Shown in pieces: positions 56,185 to 64,000 of a stretch of DNA of 64,000 nt (the stretch's first letter is position 1; every line of letters begins with the position of its first letter). Below the pieces are notes generated by a model, which was given only the letters and a program-made list of their open reading frames with translations, was not told the DNA's origin and made no database searches. Position numbers and translations under genes: made by a program. The stretch comes from Aradus depressus (Eukaryota > Arthropoda > Insecta > Hemiptera > Aradidae), in NCBI GenBank assembly GCA_963662175.1, contig OY759215.1, positions 58,669,213-58,733,212 on the forward strand. Direction: 5' to 3'.

Positions 56185-56785
56185 TTATTTTATTTTTGTC
56201 GACACTAAAAACTATTTAAATTGGAAAGGTTACAAATACAAAAGGTTGTTTTCCATTATTCCCACATTGCTGTAAATTCAAGTTTATGTTGTGTTTGTTT
56301 TATTTGCATCAGATTTAAAAAAAATTAAACTGAATTATAATTGAAATAATAAGTGTGTAATAAATTTGGAGCAATGCAGCCCTATCCCATTGTTGCTACT
56401 GGTTATGGCGTTTCAGGTAGCTATGATAACCATAATAAAAATCAACGCTAGTCGTGTTGTTCTTCACAGAAGACTGGCAATGGAAAAATATTTCTATGAA
56501 TTTGGTATTCGGTACATATCGATGTTTTATAAGTAATCGATATTTAACACAACTTCTTACTCTGGTGGTGATTTTTAGAACTGCACTTATCAGTACTGCG
56601 CAGCCACATTTTAAATATTGAATTTCTTGGAAAAATAATTGGATCATACCTCAGAAAAAGCCTTATCGACCTTGAACTCAAAATGTTTTGAAACAAGTGT
56701 TTTCATGACTTTTCAAAACATTTTCAACAACCCATGAAAACGTAGTAGGTACATGAAAAACAAATTTCTGTACGAAAAATTTCAA
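56185..56785. other. Spacer without recognised features
   Basis: AT-rich; no element ends or domains. Confidence 0.4.
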
Positions 56786-56799
56786 AGGGGGGGGGGGGG

Positions 56800-57132
56800 T
56801 TAGGGTTTATGACTCATGCCCGGGCTTTAACTACGAGGTCATATCGCCTACTACCAGAGCGCTCTTTCGTCACTCTGGTGGACATGAGCCCGACTCTACT
56901 CTGGGAGTCCTAAATTTTGCCTACCCTAAATTTTTTATTCACCAGGGGCCTTTAACGAGTACCTGACATCGTACAGGCTCGGGAACATCGCTTAACGTCC
57001 CATCCGAAGGACGGCGTGCTTAAGTTTATTTTACCTCCCAGATAAAATAAACTAAGGGCCTCGGTCGGGTTACGAACCCACGCTCTTGAGCTCAGAAGTC
57101 AAGCACGCATACCACTGAGCTACCGGCGCCCT
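56800..57132 (-). mobile_element. SINE1, full-length copy with intact tRNA-like head
   Basis: On the minus strand the head reads GGGCGCCGGTAGCTCAGTGG, then TATGCGTGCTTGACTTCTGA, then GTGGGTTCGTAACCC. This gives a good A-box (TAGCTCAGTGG) and B-box (GGTTCGTAACC). The body follows with GAGGCCCTTAGTTTATTTTA, GGGACGTTAAGCGATG, AAAATTTAGGGTAGGCAAAA and ATGACCTCGTAGTTAAAGCC. Its plus-strand left edge abuts a 13-G run (56787-56799). The LTR element at 57139 lies 6 bp from its 5' end. Confidence 0.85.
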
Positions 57133-57138
57133 GTATAT

Positions 57139-57937
57139 TGTGATAAAAACTTGTTTGCTACCACATTTCCTGTAGAAATTTGATCTCTTTTGTTTATTTA
57201 AATTTTGATTTCTACAGTAGTTTGCCGAAAATTGCCCTACAAAAAATATTATCAATAATTTAAGACGTGCAATTTTTAAGAAAGTACACGTATACAACGA
57301 AAAAAATTCAATTAAACAAACTTTACACTTGGATTCACAAAGAGATACCAATTTTTAATAATTTTAAATAATATTAATTTCTAATCCAAAGGTTTTTTAA
57401 ATGATACTACTGGGACAACAGGGAAGATGAATAGGATAGAATTTGAAGAGGACAAATATTTGGGTTATTATCTATATTTACATATTTAAATTTAAAAAAA
57501 ACTTATTTGAACAAACAAAACAAAAATTTACAATGGCACAAAAACATTAAATTAATACTTAAAAAACTATTTCTTTTTTTATTTGGGCATATTGAAAAAT
57601 ATATATTATTAATTGTACCTTCTCGACGCCTCTACCACAAAAACCAGACCCCGTCAACTCTTCACACTTTAATTCCATCCCAGTCAACTTTCACCTAATT
57701 GTTCAACTTCATTTTATTTAAAACATATCAAACCACATTGCACCGTTTAAGAGCTAGCTCACGACTTCATTACATTTTAACACTATTTCACAGCTGTTTT
57801 TTATATGTTTTCTTGTTTTGTTTTTTTAAACACCTTGATATATATCTAATATATATATGATATTAGATTATAATAAAAAAAATTACCTCTTTTCATTAAA
57901 ATATTCATTAAAAAAATGTTCCGTAGTGTACATCACA
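57139..57937 (-). repeat. 3' LTR
   Basis: Starts TG and ends CA, with the short inverted terminus TGTGAT/ATCACA. AT-rich, no reading frame of note. Its copy at the other end of the element has one extra T. Confidence 0.9.
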
Positions 57938-57962
57938 TTTGCCTTTTCCTTCTTTTTAAAAA
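57938..57962 (-). other. Polypurine tract
   Basis: On the minus strand AAAAAGAAGGAAAAGGCAAA runs directly into the 3' LTR. A polypurine tract primes plus-strand DNA synthesis in LTR elements. Its place fixes the element's orientation independently of the ORF. Confidence 0.7.
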
Positions 57963-58024
57963 AAAATGTTTGTTCACAAAATTTTTTTTTTTTTTTTTTT
58001 TTTTTATATAAGTTCTTTCAGATT

Positions 58025-58165
58025 TAATTTCTTCCAATACACAGGTTGATTTAGCTTCTTCCTCGAATCCACATGATAAGCTTCCTCCTTCAATACACAG
58101 ATGGATTAACGTCTTCCTCGAATACACAGGTAGATTAGCTTCCTCCTCAAACGCACATGTTGGCT
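58025..58165. repeat. Degenerate short tandem repeat inside the LTR element
   Basis: CTTCCTCGAATACACAGG-type units recur about four times with spacing near 29-48 bp. They make an open minus frame (57933-58229) with repeated FEEEA segments. It has no domain, so it is treated as a repeat, not a gene. Confidence 0.55.
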
Positions 58166-58169
58166 GGCT

Positions 58170-60040
58170 CCTTGGTGTCTTCAACTCATTGCTCAACGAT
58201 GTATCGAAGTCTCTCTCTCTTACACTCACTGATTTATTTTTATTTTTTATATGCCCAATTCGACGCTCTTTTTATACATATATGCCCATTTTTTATATTT
58301 TTATAACTATTTACAATTATTAAACTTATATATATATACATACCTAATTTCTAATAAACAAAAACAAATATTAATCTAAAAATTTACAATTAATCCTTAA
58401 CCTAAAGAAAATGTTAACTTAAATTTATAAAAATTTGAACTAATTGAACATAAAAAAAAATAACATAATACTAAATTTTTACATATTTACAGGATCAGTC
58501 ATAGTCATGAAATCAAGTTTGGAAATAATCAAGTTGCATATAGATTTAAGAAATTGCCAATTAATTTTACTTTCCGCCTTTACCATCAATATACAATTGT
58601 ATGTATTCAAAATAATTATATAAAAAGATTGTATATAAAAAATTTACTTGAAATAAAAATTAAATAAATCCTTCGGTTTTACTTCATCACACTTCCAAAA
58701 TATTACTAAACAATCAAAATTAGGCCTCACGCCGGGTAATAAGGAATACAAATTTAATTTATTTAATATATATATAGTACTTGTCTTTTGAGGTATTAAA
58801 TTCTTTGAGACGTCCTTCATACTTCCTAACTAAAAAAAAATGTATCTCACATATATTTTTACTTCAACTTCCTTCTCTACTAATAACTCCCTAATAATAA
58901 TAACTTCATCGTTGACGTAGCAAAAATACGGTTCCTCCTATCTCAGGTAGGCAACCAACACTACATCATAAATCTCCTATATATATCGCTAGTTCTTTCT
59001 AGTCGATACAAAAAAATCATCTCTCGCAGATCAAAAAAAAATATAAATCTCCAATTAATCACTAGCTCTTACTAGGATTAAAAAAAATAATTTCTCCCAA
59101 AACAAATCTATATAATCCCGACGTCTAAAAGAATGTCATCAGCAATTAATTCAAAACTTCTCTAATTAATATTACCCTTTGTTTGTTCCTATTCCTAAAG
59201 TTATATAATTTGCTCCTACAACTCTTCCCATTCTCATCTACTCTCTCTATTAAACAAATTTACGTAGAAAAAACATGTTACTCAAATAATAAATGAACTT
59301 GCCTAAATAATAGAATTTATAATAACAAAAACTTAATAACCTATGCATACATACAATTTATATAATATATTATTCTTCCAAGGCTTCTATACAGTTTCGT
59401 TCGTCTTTCTAATTTATAATATTATTATGATTTAGTCACGTCCGGTATCCTAGCTGAACAGTTCCGAAACAGAAAATCTGTCCCCTTGACTCGGCCTCAG
59501 GAAGTTCGTCATGTCTCCAAAGAGATCTAGGCATCTCTCAGCCTGCTGATAATCTTTCTAACAATTTTCTAAAAAAAAATATAATAAAAAAAAATCGATC
59601 TTCTTCCATATTATGTTCGTTCAAAATCAGCTGTATGTATATGTTTTAATTTTCAATAATATCATTATTAACATGTAAGTCTCAAATAAATAATTTGTAT
59701 ATGTTAAATTTGGATGACTAATCCCTAAATATAATCTTAGATTAATTTTATACTGATCCTAACATCTAATCTAATCCTAAAAAAAATGTAAATCCTAATT
59801 AATTTAAATCCTAATTAATTTAAACGCAGAACTATACCAAAATTCATCCATACTCTTCATATACCAAAATTCTCTCATCCAAAAATAAATGTATCATTCA
59901 TACTATTATATTAGTCCAATGTCACTTCGTCATATTTTAAATTAATCCTAATTCTGTCATGTTAGTCTGTCAGTCATTTCCTCAAACTCATCCGAGTTGC
60001 AAAAAAAAAATAGGTTCACTATAAAAAGTGGCTAATGCAA
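58170..60040. other. Non-coding interior of the LTR element
   Basis: Very AT-rich, with stops in every frame and no reverse transcriptase, protease or integrase motif visible. This is where an autonomous relative would carry pol. Confidence 0.6.
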
Positions 60041-61228
60041 TTATATTGCAAAGCCCAAATTTAATTTTATCTTTTTCCGGATGCCCCGGCGAATTATGTC
60101 TTTAAAAATCCCCTCCCCCTTTTCTAAATATTTGTTCAGTGTTAATTTTGTCCTTAATACCTGTTTAAATTCTCTTACTCCTTTTTTAAAATTGTTCTTA
60201 TGTCTTTTATTAACCTCCTTTCTGTTTCCAGTTTGTCTGTAAGTTTTAACTATATTTTCCTTAAATTTAAAATTTGTCTTTTGTTTGTTGTCCTCAGTCT
60301 GTTCGTTTGTTTTGTCTAATAACATCCAAATGTTCCTTTCACTCTGTCCATCCACATCAACATTCATCCTATTTTCTTGAATTTCACTTAATACTAATTT
60401 TTCTACATTTTGACTCTCTTCCTCCACCTCTTTCTCTAAAATTTGGGTCTGTTCCTCCCCACTGTTATTCTCTGTTCCTTCTACCTCATCAACTTGTGAC
60501 TGACTGTCAATAATAAGAACCTCTTTTTCTACTTCAGAATTCCCTTCATCCAACGTGTTAATTTTTTGAATAAAGTGCTTTTCTAAGTTTTCTCCTGCTT
60601 TATTTATCCTACTTTCAACTTTTTCATTTTCTATTTGAATTTTCTCTAATTGGTTCATCAAATTGTCCACCTTTTTATTTAATTTAACTTCTAAATTTTT
60701 AATGTCGCCTCTTAAATTTGTCTCTAATTTTCCTAATTTGTCCCCCATTTCCCTTTTTAAATTTGTCTCTATTTTTCCTAATTTATTACTTTGCTCTTCC
60801 ATTTTTTGATTCATATCCCCCCTTAAATTTCTACCCTGTTCTTCTATTTTTTGATTGATATTTCCAATATCCCCCCTTAATTCTTTTCCCTGTTCTTCTA
60901 TTTTTTGATTGATATTTCCAATATCCCCCCTTAAATTTCCCATATCCCCAGTTAACTTTGTTACAAAATTTCCTAATTTATTACTTTGCTCTTCCATTTT
61001 TTGATTCATATCCCCTCTTAAATTTGTCTCTAGATTTGTAAATTTCTGGGTTATGAATTCCATAAATCTATCTAGCTTATCTGATTTCTCCTCACCTGTA
61101 CCCTCCGTGGACTCCATTGCGGCTGGAGTCTCCCTTCCTGTATCTTCCGATACTTCCATATCCGAACTCGACCCTTCCTCTCTACTTTCCTCCTCCAATC
61201 TCTTCGCCTCTCCTCTGGTAATTGGCAT
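60041..61228 (-). CDS. Coiled-coil Gag-like protein of the LTR element, 395 aa
   Basis: This is the only long ORF in the window. The first ATG (minus, 61228) lies 256 nt inside the 5' LTR and is followed by MPITRGEAKRLEEESRE, a start like those of many insect Ty3/gypsy Gag leaders. Residues 1-50 are acidic and Ser/Glu-rich. Residues about 50-225 form a long predicted coiled coil built from repeated 18-residue units (LRGDIGNINQKIEEQGK and LRGDMNQKMEEQSNKLG). The DNA repeats with 54- and 195-bp spacing. Residues 235-290 are acidic. The last 95 residues are strongly basic (RHKNNFKKGVREFKQVLRTK) and could bind RNA. No CCHC zinc knuckle, capsid signature or protease is seen. It may be a Gag N-terminus joined by deletion to a distal basic segment. 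Assembly or RNA packaging is inferred, not shown. Confidence 0.75.
   Translation of the reverse strand: MPITRGEAKRLEEESREEGSSSDMEVSEDTGRETPAAMESTEGTGEEKSDKLDRFMEFITQKFTNLETNLRGDMNQKMEEQSNKLGNFVTKLTGDMGNLRGDIGNINQKIEEQGKELRGDIGNINQKIEEQGRNLRGDMNQKMEEQSNKLGKIETNLKREMGDKLGKLETNLRGDIKNLEVKLNKKVDNLMNQLEKIQIENEKVESRINKAGENLEKHFIQKINTLDEGNSEVEKEVLIIDSQSQVDEVEGTENNSGEEQTQILEKEVEEESQNVEKLVLSEIQENRMNVDVDGQSERNIWMLLDKTNEQTEDNKQKTNFKFKENIVKTYRQTGNRKEVNKRHKNNFKKGVREFKQVLRTKLTLNKYLEKGEGIFKDIIRRGIRKKIKLNLGFAI
60776..61035. repeat. Internal repeats within the coiled-coil ORF
   Basis: CCCTGTTCTTCTATTTTTTG recurs 54 bp apart (60834 and 60888, 18 codons). ATTTATTACTTTGCTCTTCC recurs 195 bp apart (60781 and 60976, 65 codons). 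Both spacings are multiples of three, so repeat expansion has kept the frame. Confidence 0.85.
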
Positions 61229-61464
61229 TTTCTTACTTTACTAAATATATAATTACTAAACAAAAACAATGTTATATAAAATAGTAACCTTCTTTTGAAG
61301 TTGGCAAAAAATATTATTTCTCAAAATTAAATGTAACCCTTATTTGTCTCTATTCTATCCTTTTCATCTTTTTCAACCTATTTCCCTACTTTAATTAATA
61401 TAAAAAAATTCTCCCATCAAGGTTTTGCCAAAATATGATGGGGCTTTGTGGCGAAAATCGTCCA

Positions 61465-61480
61465 CACAAGGGATATGCCA
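61465..61480 (-). other. Candidate primer binding site
   Basis: On the minus strand, four bases after the 5' LTR, comes TGGCATATCCCTTGTG. PBSs usually start with TGG (complement of tRNA CCA). The matching tRNA is not identified. Confidence 0.4.
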
Positions 61481-61484
61481 AAAA

Positions 61485-62284
61485 TGTGATAAAAACTTGT
61501 TTGCTACCACATTTCCTGTAGAAATTTGATCTCTTTTGTTTATTTAAATTTTGATTTCTACAGTAGTTTGCCGAAAATTGCCCTACAAAAAATATTATCA
61601 ATAATTTAAGACGTGCAATTTTTAAGAAAGTACACGTATACAACGAAAAAAATTCAATTAAACAAACTTTACACTTGGATTCACAAAGAGATACCAATTT
61701 TTAATAATTTTAAATAATATTAATTTCTAATCCAAAGGTTTTTTAAATGATACTACTGGGACAACAGGGAAGATGAATAGGATAGAATTTGAAGAGGACA
61801 AATATTTGGGTTATTATCTATATTTACATATTTAAATTTAAAAAAAACTTATTTGAACAAACAAAACAAAAATTTACAATGGCACAAAAACATTAAATTA
61901 ATACTTAAAAAACTATTTCTTTTTTTTATTTGGGCATATTGAAAAATATATATTATTAATTGTACCTTCTCGACGCCTCTACCACAAAAACCAGACCCCG
62001 TCAACTCTTCACACTTTAATTCCATCCCAGTCAACTTTCACCTAATTGTTCAACTTCATTTTATTTAAAACATATCAAACCACATTGCACCGTTTAAGAG
62101 CTAGCTCACGACTTCATTACATTTTAACACTATTTCACAGCTGTTTTTTATATGTTTTCTTGTTTTGTTTTTTTAAACACCTTGATATATATCTAATATA
62201 TATATGATATTAGATTATAATAAAAAAAATTACCTCTTTTCATTAAAATATTCATTAAAAAAATGTTCCGTAGTGTACATCACA
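61485..62284 (-). repeat. 5' LTR
   Basis: 800 bp, same sequence as the 3' LTR except one extra T in the run near 61920-61927. It should carry the promoter of the element; no clear TATA site could be singled out in its AT-rich sequence. Confidence 0.9.
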
Positions 62285-62288
62285 ATAT

Positions 62289-62542
62289 ATCTGATGGGGC
62301 CATTACAGGACTTTCTTATACCAACCACGCTTACAGATCACACTCTCTGCCCCTTCCCCTTCTAAAAATTATTTCATTTTGGCATTACTGGTTATAAGAA
62401 TGTCACTGTCAGGATCACGCTGTACAATGAAACAAAAAAATACTGCTGACGCCAACTCATTGCTTTCATAAACCCAGGGGGGAGGAGGGAGAAGGATATG
62501 TGCAAAAGTGGTATAAAAAGTCTTGTAATGACCATATCACAT
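62289..62542. mobile_element. MITE (CATTACAGGACTTT family), best copy
   Basis: The left end CATTACAGGACTTTCTTATA then CCAACCACGC (from 62301) is mirrored by GTGGTATAAAAAGTCTTGTA then ATG at 62509-62532. This gives imperfect TIRs of about 30 bp. The interior is non-coding (GCTGTACAATGAAACAAAAA, CTGCTGACGCCAACTCATTG). It begins directly at the edge of the LTR element. Superfamily unassigned. Confidence 0.7.
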
Positions 62543-62694
62543 ATTAACTTAAATATGAATTGAGATTTAAAAAAACACAAACGGTTCAAATAATGTGTTA
62601 AAAGGCCGAAATATAAAGTTTTTTGAATATCTATTCAGGGGGGTTGATCCTTATCCCTAATGCTCCTTTACCTCTTTAAAATGAGGCAATAGAA

Positions 62695-62862
62695 ATATTG
62701 GCATGTATTGTTTTACGAACAAATATTGGCATGTATTGTTTTACGAACAAATATTGGCATGTATTGTTTTACGAACAAATATTGGCATGTATTGTTTTAC
62801 GAACAAATATTGGCATGTATTGTTTTACGAACAAATATTGGCATGTATTGTTTTACGAACAA
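62695..62862. repeat. Exact tandem repeat, 28 bp x 6
   Basis: The unit ATATTGGCATGTATTGTTTT plus ACGAACAA repeats six times over 168 bp with no mismatch seen. Since 28 is not a multiple of three, a reading frame cycles through all phases and gives a peptide period of 28 residues. The two plus frames across it (62698-62940 and 62708-62947) are therefore artefacts. Confidence 0.97.
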
Positions 62863-64000
62863 GCTAATGGAAACCACCATAAAAGAACTTATTCAAACTC
62901 TAACGGACCCTCGCGTACCAAAAAGGAGTACAATTCATGAAAAATAACAAGAATACAGAGGTTTAGGATAGAGAATGGCGCACCAAAGTTATTTATAATA
63001 GATTCCAGGTGATTAGTTGGATGTAGGAGGGGCCCTTGAGCGAGGTAACATAGCCAGGATCATCCTATATATAAATCTGAAGGGAATGGAGTCCAGCTCT
63101 CGATAAACGTGAGCCAACACTCCTATCTAGCCACCTTGTAATCCACAGAGCACCTCAATTCAGGGATACCGCCATGCACTAACTACTAATTGTTTGGGAG
63201 GTGGAGAGGAGAAATGTGGTTATAAATATATGAAGGTAATAGTATACAAGTGGACCTTTGAAAGAAATTATATTTTATGGATAATTGGATTTCGTCTTCT
63301 AGTTTCAAACCAGAACACAATATCTAATAATCCCTTATGTAAAGTTTCTCATGCATTTCCAATTCTCTCAACCCCAGTAGTCATTATGTACATTTTACTG
63401 ACTGCCGCCATAGCATAGAACGTCTAAACACTAAATTTTTTAAGGAAATTATGGCTTTGAAAATATATGTGAATTATAGAAAAAATTGTATCAATGTTTA
63501 AAAACGAATGTTGCTTAATTAGTATGAATGTACCTAAACGTGCTTCAGACTTATTTCATTGGAGAGGAATGTCGAAAGAGTGGCGGGTCCACGTGTCCTG
63601 AGTCCACTTAGTTCAAAAAGCTTTCAGTTAAATACACAGACGAATGTTTACATGATGAGTACCGACGGCTCCTCCCATACGGGTAGGACAAGCCAACATA
63701 ATGAGGGACAACTATTGAGGAGCGTCCTGGAATTTCTGGGAACACAGCGAGTGTCTGTTTGGATATTGCTTTGCAATACGAGTAAGGATATGGAACCAGG
63801 TTAAGTAGTGCAAAAAAAAAAAAAAAAACATTAATTAATTTCAACAAATTTCAAAACATAGCTACAAAAGTTTTTGTTAATTCTATAATATCATGGTTTG
63901 TCAAGTTGAAAAAATAGTTTGTTAAATTGAGTTTTATAAATAAAATTAAATGATTTATGATAAAAAATGTATGAATAGTGGAATATTTGTCATTTATCGT
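62863..64000. other. Spacer without recognised features
   Basis: AT-rich; an A-run near 63812-63828. Small frames (63194-63418, 63559-63804 plus; 63608-63847 minus) show no known motif. Confidence 0.4.

Larger units (their letters stand above)
57139..62284 (-). mobile_element. Non-autonomous LTR retrotransposon with a coiled-coil ORF
   Basis: A complete 5146-bp element on the minus strand. Two direct repeats (57139-57937, 799 bp; 61485-62284, 800 bp) begin TGTGATAAAAACTTG on plus and end ACATCACA. By eye they differ only by one T in a T-run. The direct repeat ATAT flanks the element (57135-57138 and 62285-62288). A purine-rich tract abuts the 3' LTR, and a candidate PBS lies next to the 5' LTR. 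The interior has one long ORF, and about 2 kb (58.2-60.0 kb) of AT-rich non-coding DNA where pol would normally lie. Protease, reverse transcriptase, RNase H and integrase are all absent, so it must be mobilised in trans, like LARD-type elements. Near-identical LTRs mean recent insertion. Confidence 0.9.

Noticed and set aside
57933..58229. 98-codon minus frame inside the LTR element
   Set aside because: Built from a degenerate short tandem repeat and a poly(T) run. No link to gag or pol domains.
62698..62947. Two plus-strand frames with a 28-residue repeat
   Set aside because: Both come from the exact 28-bp tandem repeat read in different phases.

Overview
The window looks like intergenic or intronic DNA from an animal nuclear genome, most likely an arthropod and probably an insect. 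It is AT-rich and packed with short interspersed repeats, SINE-like retroposons with tRNA-like heads, decayed LINEs, foldback and MITE-like elements, minisatellites and long homopolymer runs. There are no operons, rRNA genes or long conserved reading frames, and no convincing host protein-coding exon was found. The species and order cannot be told from sequence reading alone.

Layout. 1-10.6 kb: AT-rich spacer with copies of a repeat called here M1 (TACTTCCCCAGC termini), a 156-bp tandem duplication, a 222-bp inverted-repeat element with an internal perfect hairpin, and a near-perfect foldback at 6.2 kb. 10.6-21 kb: a tRNA-headed SINE (SINE1) with a 9-bp target duplication, a decayed foldback, more M1 copies, and a second tRNA-headed SINE (SINE2) with a 14-bp target duplication whose empty site is visible in a paralogous repeat at 29.1 kb. 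21.1-21.3 kb: a short GC-richer island with GC, CCAAT and CRE-like boxes, the only promoter-like spot. 23-26 kb: tandem and dispersed duplications and the frameshifted C-terminus of a LINE reverse transcriptase. 29-32 kb: a 30-bp minisatellite and a SINE2 copy inserted into another SINE2 copy. 35-37 kb: GC-rich islands of unknown origin. 40-41.5 kb: a 119-bp tandem array, then an inverted-repeat element with hammerhead-ribozyme-like arms. 46.9-50.1 kb: a 390-bp element with perfect 32-bp terminal inverted repeats, a better hammerhead-like motif, and a LINE fragment with its domains out of order. 50.6-56.2 kb: MITEs, a foldback, and a 183-bp element with 4-bp target duplications and a primer-binding-site-like motif. 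57.1-62.3 kb: a structurally complete, young, non-autonomous LTR retrotransposon on the minus strand whose only long ORF is a 395-aa coiled-coil protein. 62.7-62.9 kb: six copies of a 28-bp repeat.

The elements are related by a shared replication economy rather than by a pathway. SINEs, the gag-only LTR element and the MITEs all lack enzymes and must borrow them from LINEs, autonomous LTR elements or DNA transposases that are absent here or present only as wrecks. The best candidates for something under-described are the coiled-coil LTR element, the hammerhead-like motifs in the inverted-repeat family, the 183-bp PBS-bearing mini-element, and two repeat families in which copies differ by inversion of an internal segment. 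All family names (M1, R4, R5, SINE1, SINE2) are local labels made for this annotation.
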